From positions 62,001 through 126,000 of the forward strand of contig NZ_BJDL01000001.1 of the NCBI RefSeq assembly GCF_005405125.1: 64,000 nt of DNA, read 5' to 3'. Each line of letters opens with the position of its first letter. Within the stretch, counting starts at the first letter, position 1. The stretch comes from Lactiplantibacillus songbeiensis. Its GTDB lineage: Bacteria > Bacillota > Bacilli > Lactobacillales > Lactobacillaceae. Below are positions 28,039 to 37,928 of the stretch, one piece after another. The translations under genes and the position numbers were made by a program. The notes beneath the pieces were generated by a model. That model was not told the origin of the DNA. It saw only the letters and a list, made by a program, of their open reading frames with translations, and searched no databases.

Positions 28039-31000
28039 CTAATTATGGCGCCGTTTCAATGTAATTCCTAAGGTTGCTAAAACTGCTGTCGTCGCTAATA
28101 AAATGGTGCCTGTTAGTGAAGGTTTGGTTTCACTCGTTTGTGGTAACGGCTTTTCCACCATCGCCTGCTTGCCAACAGTTAATTTATCGACAGCCTTTAA
28201 TTGTGCTTTGGCTGGTCTAATCGTCGCCATCGCTGATTGCGTTGTTGCCGATTTATTTGTGACCATTACTGCTTGAGTTGTTGCTGCTGGTTTGATTGTT
28301 GCCGTTACTGATTTCGTCGTCACTGATTGCGTCGTCGCTGCCAAATCAATGGTAGCCATTGCTACTTGCGTCGTTGTTGCGGATTTAATCGTAGCAGCAG
28401 TCAGTTGACTTTGCTTAAGGCCAGTCTTAATGACAGATTGACCAGTCTTTTGATTAGCCGACTTGACCTTAACAACCGTCTTAACAGCTTGCTTGGTGCC
28501 ATGTTTGGCCGGTGAGACGATTGGTTGATCTGGCTGGTCTACATCAGTTGGGGGCGTCACGATTCCACCATTATTCGGATGATCTGGTGTTGGCGTTGTA
28601 CCGGGATCAGTCGGTGTTTCTGGATTAGTCGGTGTACTTGGATTAGTTGGTGTCTCTGGATTAGTTGGTGTACTTGGATCAGTCGGCACCTCAGGATCAG
28701 GCGTTGACGCCAACACCGTAACCGTCATTGACTTAGTCAGTTGATGGCCAAATCGATCTTGGTTCGTCACTTGCAACTGATACTTGCCGGGCACAGTGGT
28801 GTTAACCGTTCCAGTAATCGTTAATTGACTAGCTGAGATCGCTTGACCTAGCGCATTCGTCGCCAGTTTAACGAGGCTCGCTGGATCAAAGGTTGTCCCT
28901 TGAGTCACAGTTAGGGCATCCGTTAATTCCAAACTCAGCGCACTCACATTAATCGTTATGGGTTGCTTGACTGTATTTTGATATTGGTCACGATAACTGA
29001 CCCACATCGTGTAAGTGCCGCCTTGCTTGAGATTAACCTGACTGACGTCGTAGCTTAACGCCGTCTTAGCTAGCGGTTGACCATCTATGCCGGTAGCAGA
29101 TGTAACCGCACTAGTTGGCTCAAAGTTATCCCCAAGTAATAAGTTAACTTGTGGCACTGTTTGAATCGCAATTGGACTAGCTTTTACCGTTACCGTCAAG
29201 ACTCGTTGCAACGTATTACCATAAGCATCGGTATAGCTTACCGCCACCGGATAGGTCCCTGCTTTGGCCGTATTCAATTGGCTCAAGTCAATTGTCAGGT
29301 CTGCTAGTGCTACCGCTTGCCCCGTCGCATCTTTTGCGGTGATGAGTTGAGCGGCTAGATCCAAAGGTTCGCCAACAATTAATTCAGTCGTTGGTTGCAC
29401 AGTCAAGGCTAACCGACTAGAAACAACGACGATTTGAACTTGTTTCGTCAACTGATTGCCAGAGTTATCCTGATAACTGACCGTTACCGTATAAGTCCCG
29501 GCTTTTTGCGGATCAACCGTGTTATCGATAGTTAAGCCATTCGCTGTTGTCATGTCAGTCCCCATGGCAGTTACGGCGGTGGTAATGACACTTGTCGGGT
29601 CAAAGGTTGTTTTTGGTCCGGCAATTAATGGCTGGGTTGGAGCCGTTAAGTTTAACGTTGCCGTATTTTCAATCACGCGAACCGTCGTTGTCGCTGTGAC
29701 CAGATTACCAACCGTATCCGTGTAATCAGCTGAGATGGTATAATCGCCAGCTTTAGTTAAATCAACTTTATCCACACCAGTAAACGTAACACCGGCAGCG
29801 TCATCAACTGATTGCCCAGCAGCATTTATCAGGTTATCGAAATAATCAGCTATTGATAATTTAGCAGTTGGTCCAATAATAATCGTTGGTGCTTTTAAAT
29901 TAATCTTAGCCTGACTTTCAACCAAGGTTAAAAAACTAGTTTGTGTTAGCAAAACATCATCTGTATTGCGATAACTAAAAACAAACTTATAAACAGCAGG
30001 AATCGTATAATCATTAGTTGTTATCGGACTACCATCCGCATAACTTTCAATAACTTGTACCTGGTCCTGGCCAACAACCATGGGACTACCACTATCAATA
30101 GTCCCAGTGAGTAATTTTGGAATTACAGCTTGCATTGCCGCCAAGTTGGCTTCTGCGTCTGACCCTATAACAACAGTGACATCTTGGCCACCGATAGTCG
30201 CTTTACTTTTACGTTCAATAACATTGACATTAATTGGCGCCGAAAATTGATTACCTAGTGCGCTAGTATAGGTCAACGTTATTGGATACTGACCTAACTT
30301 AGTTTGATTAACTGAACCAGTATAACTAAACTGACTGGGGTCAAAGTTAAACACGTCTTCACCACGCGCATCTTTCAGGCTAGCAATCCCAGATATCACG
30401 CTCCAATCGGTATTCTGATAGATATTAATGTCTTGTCCCGTCAATTGGGTCCGATCGCTATAATCTTCTTGAGCAAGATAGGTCTCAGCAGTACCTGTAG
30501 CGCCTTTCCGATAAAAATCATCAAGCTCTTGATACGTTAAAACTTCACTCGTGCGCGCATTAACCCATTTACCCGTATATGGGTATGTCGTAACTTGACC
30601 GATATTGTTATACCAAGAGAAGTCCTCAGAAATAAATTTAAATGTCGGACTGACCTTTAACTCAACCAGATCAAAAGTATTACCTTGACCTGACGCATAC
30701 CCCATCATTTCACTATTGTCAGTTACCTTTGTCATGTTCCAAGTGCTTAAGTCAAGATATGTCACACCTGAGAATTCGAACATAGATGCCATAATCGTCG
30801 CACTTATAGGCGTCCAAGAACTAACATCTATATTCTTCAATGCCGTTGTGCCATAAAAAGCTCGCCAGAACGTAGTTACCTTGCTAACGTTCCACTTACT
30901 AACATCCACATTTGCTAACTTCTCTGAGTTCTCAAAGAGTTCCGACATATATTCGACTTTACTTGTATTCCAGTTAGTTGCATTAACTGTAACCAAATCA

Positions 31001-32109
31001 CTTGATCTTAAAAACGTCCCATCCATATTAGCTAAGTTATCGGTATGCCAGTCATTGACTTCGATATCAGTTACACCGGTCGTATAGGAAAATAGTTTCG
31101 ACATATCGGTAACGCTATGGACATCCCATCCATTCAGATTAACGACATCATCTAGCTTCGAACCAAAAAACATAGAATTCAAACTAGTAGCCTGACTAAC
31201 ATCAACTTGATTCAGGCCGGTGACCCCATTACTCAAATATGAAAACAAGCCCACACCATTCAGGCCAGTAACCACTAACTTTCCAGTCACTGCCATCGAC
31301 TTAATATCATCACGATTCAATTTTTGGAGAGCGTTGTCTGCATCGGTATACGTAAAGTCGGGACTACCAAGCGTGCCACCGCCTAAGGTTAACGCCCCGT
31401 TACTAGCATCAAATGACCAGGCAACGTCACCATTAACGCCTTTAATAGCCGTTGATACCGCAGTATCGCGTAATAAAGCACTACGACTAAGTTGTCTGGG
31501 GGCTTGGCTGGTGACCATTGCCTTAGCAACTTGACTAGTTTGACCGGTAGTCGCCGTTGATGCAGCCTGTTCAACAGTCAATTGTTTTGTATTATTATCC
31601 TTAGCACTCATCACGGCTGAGCTTGCAGGTGCCACATCACTTGATTGATCTTTCGGTACTACACTGGCCACTGCTTGACTCGACTGACTAGTCGCACTTT
31701 GACTGTTACCATCAGTTTGACTTTGAGCTGCTGAACTAGCTCCTGATGTTACCGACTGAGATTCAGTTGCGCCAGATTGAGATTGCTGACTACTGGCGGC
31801 CGAACTAGCAGCTTCCGAACTATTGGCAGTGCTATCAGTACTGGTCGTAGCCGACTCCGCCTGACTGTAATTAGATTGTGTCGATGCTGGTGTGGCTGAC
31901 AACTTGACACTGTTACCCTCACCACTAGTAGTTGCCGCTGCCACCTGAGTCGTGGCAGTTGCCGGCTTAGCAGTCGTCCCAGCTGTATCCGCCTGGGCAG
32001 TCGTTGTATTCCCAATCTGCCAAGTTAATAACGTTAGACCTGCAAAGACCCAGAAACGTCCCTGTTTGTACATCTTATAATGCAATTTTGATCCCATTTT
32101 TTTTGCCAT
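28039..32109 (-). CDS. Large LPQTxE-anchored surface protein with DUF285 and Ig-like repeats
   Basis: A 1356-residue cell-wall protein. The N-terminus carries a KxYKxGKxW-type signal (KMYKQGRFWVFAGLTLL). A Ser/Ala/Gln-rich region runs to about 215, DUF285 leucine-rich repeats (WDVHSVTDMSKLF, WNTSKVEYMSELF) to about 520, and then about eight Ig-like repeats of roughly 75-80 residues. Next come PTNPETPTNPSTP tandem repeats, a Thr/Ala/Lys-rich spacer, LPQTSETKPS, a membrane helix and a KRRHN tail. Sortase A would link it to peptidoglycan. A role as adhesin is likely from architecture only. GAGGGG lies 8 nt before the ATG. It is the intact counterpart of the frameshifted protein at 2540-6539. Confidence 0.9.
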   Translation of the reverse strand: MAKKMGSKLHYKMYKQGRFWVFAGLTLLTWQIGNTTTAQADTAGTTAKPATATTQVAAATTSGEGNSVKLSATPASTQSNYSQAESATTSTDSTANSSEAASSAASSQQSQSGATESQSVTSGASSAAQSQTDGNSQSATSQSSQAVASVVPKDQSSDVAPASSAVMSAKDNNTKQLTVEQAASTATTGQTSQVAKAMVTSQAPRQLSRSALLRDTAVSTAIKGVNGDVAWSFDASNGALTLGGGTLGSPDFTYTDADNALQKLNRDDIKSMAVTGKLVVTGLNGVGLFSYLSNGVTGLNQVDVSQATSLNSMFFGSKLDDVVNLNGWDVHSVTDMSKLFSYTTGVTDIEVNDWHTDNLANMDGTFLRSSDLVTVNATNWNTSKVEYMSELFENSEKLANVDVSKWNVSKVTTFWRAFYGTTALKNIDVSSWTPISATIMASMFEFSGVTYLDLSTWNMTKVTDNSEMMGYASGQGNTFDLVELKVSPTFKFISEDFSWYNNIGQVTTYPYTGKWVNARTSEVLTYQELDDFYRKGATGTAETYLAQEDYSDRTQLTGQDINIYQNTDWSVISGIASLKDARGEDVFNFDPSQFSYTGSVNQTKLGQYPITLTYTSALGNQFSAPINVNVIERKSKATIGGQDVTVVIGSDAEANLAAMQAVIPKLLTGTIDSGSPMVVGQDQVQVIESYADGSPITTNDYTIPAVYKFVFSYRNTDDVLLTQTSFLTLVESQAKINLKAPTIIIGPTAKLSIADYFDNLINAAGQSVDDAAGVTFTGVDKVDLTKAGDYTISADYTDTVGNLVTATTTVRVIENTATLNLTAPTQPLIAGPKTTFDPTSVITTAVTAMGTDMTTANGLTIDNTVDPQKAGTYTVTVSYQDNSGNQLTKQVQIVVVSSRLALTVQPTTELIVGEPLDLAAQLITAKDATGQAVALADLTIDLSQLNTAKAGTYPVAVSYTDAYGNTLQRVLTVTVKASPIAIQTVPQVNLLLGDNFEPTSAVTSATGIDGQPLAKTALSYDVSQVNLKQGGTYTMWVSYRDQYQNTVKQPITINVSALSLELTDALTVTQGTTFDPASLVKLATNALGQAISASQLTITGTVNTTVPGKYQLQVTNQDRFGHQLTKSMTVTVLASTPDPEVPTDPSTPTNPETPTNPSTPTNPETPTDPGTTPTPDHPNNGGIVTPPTDVDQPDQPIVSPAKHGTKQAVKTVVKVKSANQKTGQSVIKTGLKQSQLTAATIKSATTTQVAMATIDLAATTQSVTTKSVTATIKPAATTQAVMVTNKSATTQSAMATIRPAKAQLKAVDKLTVGKQAMVEKPLPQTSETKPSLTGTILLATTAVLATLGITLKRRHN

Positions 32110-32311
32110 TCTAAGAACCCCTCATCATTCAAACAGTAGCTTTAACTTATAATGTTCGTATAGTTAACCCATAAACTCATTATACGGCTAAAATATCGAA
32201 AATATTATATTTTTCAACAAAAAATATTAAGAATGCCAAGAAAACTAAGTCTAAAACTGACCTTGAATATGAGATGACACTTTAAGCTATGACTTGGATG
32301 TACCTAAGAAC
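32110..32311. other. Surface-protein upstream region, no recognised gene
   Basis: AT-rich region upstream of the surface-protein gene, presumably carrying its promoter. I cannot pick a convincing -35/-10 pair, and no ORF or repeat is supported. Confidence 0.3.
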
Positions 32312-32345
32312 ACAAAAAAAGCACCCACAAATGTGAATGCTCTTC
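32312..32345 (-). terminator. Terminator of the 86-residue gene
   Basis: On the minus strand GAGCATTCACA pairs with TGTGGGTGCTT (two mismatched positions), followed by TTTTTTT. Confidence 0.8.
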
Positions 32346-32358
32346 AACCTTATTCGCT

Positions 32359-32619
32359 TTACCAGTCACCGAACTTCTCATCTTTAAGTTCAGTCAATAG
32401 CTTCTGATAACGTTCTGAATTCATTGCCCCTTCAAAATGGGCATTTTCTAGCTTATTAAACCGATCCGCTAAATAATACGCGGATAAATAAAGTGTTAAC
32501 TTACGTTTCACAATTGCTTCGGGATCTAAATCATCCGAAACTTGATGTGAGCTAACGACCATTTCAGCAAACTTACGCCGGTCTAATGATAAGTTGCAAC
32601 TGTCTTCTGATTCTGTCAT
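32359..32619 (-). CDS. Conserved-looking hypothetical protein (86 aa)
   Basis: A small, charged, probably helical soluble protein (MTESEDSCNLSLDRRKFAEM...KLLTELKDEKFGDW). I do not recognise a family. It has its own terminator and a GGGGG-type site before the ATG, supporting a real gene. No membrane segment or nucleic-acid-binding motif is visible. Confidence 0.65.
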   Translation of the reverse strand: MTESEDSCNLSLDRRKFAEMVVSSHQVSDDLDPEAIVKRKLTLYLSAYYLADRFNKLENAHFEGAMNSERYQKLLTELKDEKFGDW

Positions 32620-32708
32620 GTCTGATACCCCCTTGATTAATCAGTCTTTCCATACGTTCAGGGTATCATAATCCATGACTTGACCACTGTTTTTTAAGTG
32701 TTCTTTTA

Positions 32709-33551
32709 TCAGAACAAGTCCAACTGCTGCGGCCCTAGATCACCGAATGACACGCCCAATAGATCCTTTAAAGCCAGTGCGTTATCCGCGGCATCACCAC
32801 CGGAATTATTATTAAAGATCACACAGACTTCATCCGTCTGGGGCTGCAAGTCTTCGACCATTGTCTTAAAGGCCATCAACTCCGTCTCATTATAACGATA
32901 CAACGTGCGTTGACCGCGCCAATCTTTTCCTTTAGCTGACCAACCTTGCTGATTACGACCATGGAGTCGCATAATTGCTAATTTAGGGCTGGTCACAACG
33001 GGTTCCATTGATACCCCATCATTCATGGCGTGCGGTTCATCGACAATGACATGAATCAGGCCTAAATCTTTCAAAAAATCAAAAACCGAATCCTTAACAC
33101 CGGCTTCATACCAGCTTTGATTCCGAAACTCGACCGCAATCGGCACGCCTGGCAACCACTGCACCATCCGCTGTAAATAATGGAAATTCCGCGTTGACCG
33201 TTCGAAAAACGGTGGAAATTGGAATAAGACGGCCTTCAACTGACCATGCTGAATTAACGGTTTCAACATCGCGCGGTATTCACGATAAGCCGTCTTTAAA
33301 TCGTCCATCGAAAGGCCATCTTCATAAGTATCATGCAGCGTCATTGTCTGATTAGCTTTTAAAATAAATTGGAACTTGGCTGGAACTTCTTTTTGCCATT
33401 TAGCCACGGTACTAACTTTCGGAATCCCATAAAATGGGGTATCAACCTCGACAACTGGTAGCACTCCTGAATATTCCGTCAATGTTAAGTTATCCGTACC
33501 ACCCAGCAAGCTAGGATGTTCTGTCCAAGTCGTTAATCCAAGTGTAATCAT
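32709..33551 (-). CDS. DUF72 family protein (YecE-like)
   Basis: A 280-residue TIM-barrel protein of the DUF72 family. Recognisable parts are LGLTTWTEHPSLLG, VVEVDTPFYGIP, FQFPPFFERS, VAVEF-like IAVEFRNQSWY and VIFNNNSGGDAADNAL. The function is unknown; some members may bind metals or act in nucleic acid metabolism. Its ATG overlaps the TGA of the sirtuin gene (ATGA), so both are translated from one message. Confidence 0.9.
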   Translation of the reverse strand: MITLGLTTWTEHPSLLGGTDNLTLTEYSGVLPVVEVDTPFYGIPKVSTVAKWQKEVPAKFQFILKANQTMTLHDTYEDGLSMDDLKTAYREYRAMLKPLIQHGQLKAVLFQFPPFFERSTRNFHYLQRMVQWLPGVPIAVEFRNQSWYEAGVKDSVFDFLKDLGLIHVIVDEPHAMNDGVSMEPVVTSPKLAIMRLHGRNQQGWSAKGKDWRGQRTLYRYNETELMAFKTMVEDLQPQTDEVCVIFNNNSGGDAADNALALKDLLGVSFGDLGPQQLDLF

Positions 33552-34249
33552 GTTAGCGTCAGTCCTTCAAAAAATTCAACCGCATTTAATTGGACCATCT
33601 CAAAGTCAAATGGCAATTGTAACGGCTCTTCATTAATCGCCATCACTTTCGCGTCAGTCGCGCGGTAATCGATCAATCCGGCAAAGGGATAGACCCGAAA
33701 CGAGGTCCCACAAATCACGACCAGATCAGCTTGTCGCAACAAAGCCAACGATCGGTCAACATTTTGCTGATTAATCCCCTCATCGTACAAGACGACATTG
33801 GGCCGTAAGTACCCGTGGTCTGTCGTATGATACGGTGACTTTAAGTAGTCCGCCCACGGCACTGCTTGTCCACACTGCGTACAGTAGACCTGGTACAAGT
33901 TACCATGAAATTCGACTAAATTTTTAGTTTCGGCCACTTGGTATAAATTATCAATATTTTGCGTAATCACCCCAGCCTGCCCGCGTTGCGTCAACGCCGC
34001 CATCTTTTCATGAATAACGTTAGGCTTGGCTTCTGGATGATACAAATTTTCCTTTAGATAATGGTAAAAGCCAATGGGATCAGACTCGAGATAGGCATGA
34101 CTGAGATAATATTCGGCATTATGATGGCCGGTGTACAAGCCATTCCTAGATCGATAATCCGGAATTCCTGATGGTGTCGAGACCCCGGCACCAGTCATGA
34201 AGACAATGTGCTCGGCCGATAGTAGGGTCTGTTGAGCTTTAGTTGTCAT
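33548..34249 (-). CDS. Sir2-family NAD-dependent protein deacylase
   Basis: A 233-residue sirtuin. GAGVSTPSGIPDYRS binds NAD, TQNIDNLYQ and FHGNLYQVYC hold the catalytic histidine, and ICGTSFRVYPFAGL and AINEE line the NAD pocket. The zinc ribbon appears incomplete: CTQC is present, but the second Cys pair is replaced by a stretch without cysteines (YHTTDHGYLRPNVVLYDE). It would remove acyl groups from lysines, or act as an ADP-ribosyltransferase. It is translationally coupled to the DUF72 gene. F2 repeat a lies just upstream. Confidence 0.9.
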   Translation of the reverse strand: MTTKAQQTLLSAEHIVFMTGAGVSTPSGIPDYRSRNGLYTGHHNAEYYLSHAYLESDPIGFYHYLKENLYHPEAKPNVIHEKMAALTQRGQAGVITQNIDNLYQVAETKNLVEFHGNLYQVYCTQCGQAVPWADYLKSPYHTTDHGYLRPNVVLYDEGINQQNVDRSLALLRQADLVVICGTSFRVYPFAGLIDYRATDAKVMAINEEPLQLPFDFEMVQLNAVEFFEGLTLT

Positions 34250-34280
34250 GATTTGAGAACCTCCTTTGCGTTAGTTTGCT

Positions 34281-34400
34281 GAAACGTGTTCGGCCCGACT
34301 GCGTCCTCCGCTTGCTACGCCAAGCAGCCATACCGGAAGTTCACCGGTATCACTGTTTGGCTAGGCAATGCTCAGACGCAACCCGTCGAACCTCTCACTC
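34281..34400 (-). repeat. F2 structured repeat, copy a
   Basis: A roughly 120-bp element. On the minus strand it starts right after the TAG of the upstream gene and ends in GAACACGTTTCA. Stems are TGCGTC/GACGCA, AGCCAA/TTGGC and a 7-bp inner hairpin ATACCGG/CCGGTAT with loop TGAACTT. Conserved unpaired parts are GAGCATTGCCTAGC and GCGTAGCAAGCGGA. Confidence 0.8.
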
Positions 34401-35359
34401 TATCTAGTCGTAAACGGCACATGCAATCGGGCAAACAAATCCTTAACCTGCATCCCATACAATTCCTTAAAGAAGTCATCACTCTGCTTTTCAGCTGGTG
34501 CTGGTATTACGAAGGCATTTTGTCGGTCACCTTTATTCAAGCCGATAAAAGCCCGCGTGTGTTGTTCCGTTTCAATCATTTCTGAATGATAAATATCGAA
34601 CAACTGACGCACTTCTAGTCGTTGTTGTCGGTCACTAAGCACGCTTTGCATCGTCACGAATTCACTGCCATGCAATAATGGCAAATCCCAGTCCAACATT
34701 TGATCATCGAACGCCTTGAATAATTTAACAACTGTCCGCCGCATGGCAAATGGCGTTTCAACCGGTTTGGTATCAATCACTGCGTACAACTTTTTAGCTG
34801 CGGCCCATGACTTTGGAAAGTCCGCTTCAATCTTAGCCAAACGTTGATCACCTAAGTCACCATTAAAGAAGACCAATAAGTCCGTTAACGTTAATAGCCG
34901 TAACGTCATCATCGCATCGTCTTGATTAGGGTCTTCAGGATCAATCGTGGCATAAATACCTTTGAAGTATAAATCTTCAATCTCGCTATCGATTAAGTCA
35001 TGTTCTCGTTGCTTTTGGACAATCAACACATGGGCAACGGCATCATAAAGTTCAGTCGCAATCGCCATCAATTGTTCATCTAATTGGGCATTGTTCGTTG
35101 TTAAGTTAAACGTCATCTGTGGGAAACCTTGCAACAATAGTAAGAGGTGCATGATTTCGTGTGACGCCGTATAGTTAGGCGCCATAATGTCACTGACATG
35201 CACTTCAATATCGCCATTCTGCATCAATTGGGTCGCTTGGTCATGGCGTACATAACCGGCCTTTTGGTCACCGAATGTAACGGTCACGTTACCTGGGAAA
35301 ATGGAATTTGTCGCACTTAATAAGTCTTTTACTTGTTGTGATACTTTTAATTCAGTCAT
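34400..35359 (-). CDS. IpaB/EvcA-like protein with HExxH motif
   Basis: A 319-residue protein. SHEIMHLLLLLQG near residue 82 contains HExxH, suggesting a zinc-dependent site. Otherwise it is helical and soluble. Lactobacillus homologues are often labelled IpaB/EvcA family, a name that says little about function. It starts 1 nt after the HMG-CoA reductase stop (ATG at 35359, site AAAGGATG) and is probably co-transcribed with mvaA and the Ppx/GppA gene. Peptidase activity is inference. Confidence 0.7.
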   Translation of the reverse strand: MTELKVSQQVKDLLSATNSIFPGNVTVTFGDQKAGYVRHDQATQLMQNGDIEVHVSDIMAPNYTASHEIMHLLLLLQGFPQMTFNLTTNNAQLDEQLMAIATELYDAVAHVLIVQKQREHDLIDSEIEDLYFKGIYATIDPEDPNQDDAMMTLRLLTLTDLLVFFNGDLGDQRLAKIEADFPKSWAAAKKLYAVIDTKPVETPFAMRRTVVKLFKAFDDQMLDWDLPLLHGSEFVTMQSVLSDRQQRLEVRQLFDIYHSEMIETEQHTRAFIGLNKGDRQNAFVIPAPAEKQSDDFFKELYGMQVKDLFARLHVPFTTR

Positions 35360-35360
35360 C

Positions 35361-36629
35361 TTAATTTTCATCCTTTGTTTGCCGATACGTGGCAATGAGT
35401 TGTTGTGTTGTCGCTAAATCTTGTTGTGGCGCTTGTTCAAGCCGCTGGAGAATAATAGGCAATTCACTCGGTGTTGCCCCGGCCGCCAACGCTAGTGATT
35501 TCAGTTGCAAGTGCATATGGCCTTGTTGAATCCCAGTTGTCACTAACGCGCGTAACGCCGCTAAATTCTGGGCTAATCCCACGGCCGCCATTGTCTTCGC
35601 TAAATCACCCGCGGTCGTAATCCCTAGTAACCGCTGATTCAATTGAGCGAGTTCGTTAATTTTAATCGACCCACCAACCACACCAACGGGTAACGGCATG
35701 GTCAACGTGCCACTTAAAACTCGGCCATCGGTGGTCCAAGTACTCATGCCGCGATACTGACCATCTTTAGCAGCATAGGCATGGGCACCACTTTCAATTG
35801 CCCGCCAGTCATTTCCGGTCGCGATTGCGACGGCGTCAATGCCATTCATGATGCCTTTATTGTGGGTCGCCGCGCGATACGGATCAATCTGAGCAACCGT
35901 GCTAGCCGATGCAATCTTTTTGGCGACCAAGTCACCCGCATAACGACCGGCTTGTAACAACGAAACTGGCAGTTCACAAGTCGCCGTTACCAGACTAGCC
36001 GTGGCAAAATTAGATAAGATACTCATCAACGCATTCGTCTTTGTTAAAACACCGATTGATTTGGCGACCGCCTCCAACATGGTATTGAGCATATTAGCGC
36101 CCATCGCGGCCTGAACGTCAACGAACAGATCAATCGACAAGTAACCTTGACCTAACTGCCGTACCCGCAACTGCCGGGCCCCACCGCCACGCTTTTTCAA
36201 GCTTGGATGGGCATCATCAGCCACTTTTAATAAGCCCGGTGCATGGGCCTTGATCAAATCTGCCGTTTTTTCGGGTGCCGCTAACTGTTCTAACACGATT
36301 TGACCGATCATCTCACGTTGGTTTAATTCCGTCTTAAAGCCACCAGCCCGTTTGATAATTTTGGCACCATTGCTAGCTGCCGCAATCACGGACGGTTCTT
36401 CAGTGACCATCGGGACAATTCTTGGCTGGTCATCAATCACAAAGTTCACCGCGACGCCCATGGGTAATGGATAATCGGTTAAATAATTTTCAATAATCTC
36501 ATGATGTTGCGTCAAATAATATTTTTTGAATAAAGCCGCTTCAGTTGACGATAAGTGGGCATTTTCGGCCACGATTGCGGTCCGTTCCGCCCAGCTCTTT
36601 TGATAAAAATGGCGAAAATCAGCCGTCAT
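35361..36629 (-). CDS. mvaA: Hydroxymethylglutaryl-CoA reductase, degradative/class II type
   Basis: A 422-residue class II HMG-CoA reductase with VDVQAAMGANMLNTMLEAV, the catalytic-lysine region ATHNKGIMNGIDAVAIATGNDWRA and GTLTMPLPVGVVGG. It reduces HMG-CoA to mevalonate, the committed step for isoprenoid precursors (undecaprenyl phosphate, quinones). The Ppx/GppA gene ends 4 nt upstream, suggesting one operon. Confidence 0.95.
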   Translation of the reverse strand: MTADFRHFYQKSWAERTAIVAENAHLSSTEAALFKKYYLTQHHEIIENYLTDYPLPMGVAVNFVIDDQPRIVPMVTEEPSVIAAASNGAKIIKRAGGFKTELNQREMIGQIVLEQLAAPEKTADLIKAHAPGLLKVADDAHPSLKKRGGGARQLRVRQLGQGYLSIDLFVDVQAAMGANMLNTMLEAVAKSIGVLTKTNALMSILSNFATASLVTATCELPVSLLQAGRYAGDLVAKKIASASTVAQIDPYRAATHNKGIMNGIDAVAIATGNDWRAIESGAHAYAAKDGQYRGMSTWTTDGRVLSGTLTMPLPVGVVGGSIKINELAQLNQRLLGITTAGDLAKTMAAVGLAQNLAALRALVTTGIQQGHMHLQLKSLALAAGATPSELPIILQRLEQAPQQDLATTQQLIATYRQTKDEN

Positions 36630-36633
36630 ATAA

Positions 36634-37575
36634 TCATTCCTTATCTTTAGGTTCCGTTTTCTGATTTAAATGTTCAGAGATAATGCCTTCGCGCACGCCA
36701 CTTTCAGAGAAGATGACCCGATCACTGTCAAGCATCTGCAACAAGGTCACTAATGGCAACATGCCACCGACAATGATGTCAGCGCGGTCATATTCCATTC
36801 CTGAAATATCTTGGCGGCCAAGTCGCGACCGCGTCAAGAAGTCAAGGAACGTATGATAAACCGTCTCCGTCTTTAAGCGATAGCCATGAATATCTTCGAC
36901 TTTAAGCTTCTGTTGACGTCGACGATTGATGCGCGCTAACGTCCGATTGGCCCCGCCAAGTAAAATAATCGGAAAGTGCATGGCTTCCGTCAGCCACCAA
37001 ATATCTGCCAATCGATTGCGAAGAAACATCTGCGCTCGAAATAAGTTAGCTGAGGGCACGACATCATCTAGTTCAAATTGTTCCGATAACGTAACCGCGC
37101 CAAACGGCACACTGATCAGTTGCTTGGCCTGACCGCCCTTGACTAGAATCAGTTCACAACTAGCACCGCCAGTATCGAGAATCAAGCAATCATTGACGAC
37201 CAACGAGTTTGCAACGCCTAAATAATCATAATAAGCTTCATCATCGCCAGATAGGACTTTCAGATCCAGACCAACTTCTTTTTTAACCCGTGCTAAGAAA
37301 GCCGCCTGATTCTGCGCCATCCGAACCGCGGCCGTAGTAATCCCAATAACATCGGTATTGGGCATCCGCGAGTAGATCCGCTTAAAGTGTTGCAAAGCTT
37401 TGATGGTGCGATCAATGGCCGTGGCACTTAATACGTGTTGTGCGCCCATTCCTTCTGACAACCGGGTATCCTCTTTAATCCGCTTAATCTCATCCGCCGT
37501 TCCATTCGGGTGTAGTCGATTAACGGCCATCCGCGCCGAATTCGATCCCAGGTCCACAATTGCTAAATTCTTCAT
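36634..37575 (-). CDS. Ppx/GppA family phosphatase
   Basis: A 313-residue protein of the ASKHA fold with IVDLGSNSARM, GITTAAVR and ILDTGGASCEL. It would act as an exopolyphosphatase or hydrolyse pppGpp; the length is that of the short Gram-positive form without the C-terminal HD region. The ATG at 37575 is preferred over 37596, which lacks any ribosome binding site. Confidence 0.9.
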   Translation of the reverse strand: MKNLAIVDLGSNSARMAVNRLHPNGTADEIKRIKEDTRLSEGMGAQHVLSATAIDRTIKALQHFKRIYSRMPNTDVIGITTAAVRMAQNQAAFLARVKKEVGLDLKVLSGDDEAYYDYLGVANSLVVNDCLILDTGGASCELILVKGGQAKQLISVPFGAVTLSEQFELDDVVPSANLFRAQMFLRNRLADIWWLTEAMHFPIILLGGANRTLARINRRRQQKLKVEDIHGYRLKTETVYHTFLDFLTRSRLGRQDISGMEYDRADIIVGGMLPLVTLLQMLDSDRVIFSESGVREGIISEHLNQKTEPKDKE

Positions 37576-37746
37576 AACACCACGCTCGCTTTTCATTTTA
37601 AGTCACTCGGTTATTTTAGCTTAAGGCGATCATATCATTCAAAAGTCGCGCCTTAAAACCAAACATTCTGTTGTATTTATTTTACCATTAAATTCCCAGC
37701 GTGTGATGGTCAACGGTCGCGTCTCACCAGACCGGTTAGTCCATCA

Positions 37747-37783
37747 AAAAAGCCCAACACACCACTTGTATGCTGGACTTTCT
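37747..37783 (-). terminator. Terminator downstream of dus
   Basis: On the minus strand AAGTCCAGCA pairs with TGTTGGGCTT (two mismatches), followed by TTTT. It lies about 300 nt after the dus stop, so the dus transcript would include repeat H in its 3' UTR. Between 37784 and 37928 nothing else is recognisable. Confidence 0.7.
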
Positions 37784-37928
37784 TACAAATAATTCAGTTT
37801 TCAGACTAGATTGAATTTGCATCTACCAACTAGCCGCTAAGCCGCCATGAATCATTTTAGAAACCAACAACTCGACTAATCTTGTACCTTAAACTAAACA
37901 TGCACATCGTTCATAAAGTGCCAGTTAA

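Noticed and set aside
28525-28707. Tandem short repeats in DNA near 28.6 kb
   Set aside because: They encode the PTNPETPTNPSTP wall-spanning repeats of the surface protein; they are coding repeats, not a separate element.
34286-34589. Plus-strand open frames across the F2 element and the HExxH gene end
   Set aside because: They are shadows of a repeat and a minus-strand gene and have no ribosome binding site.
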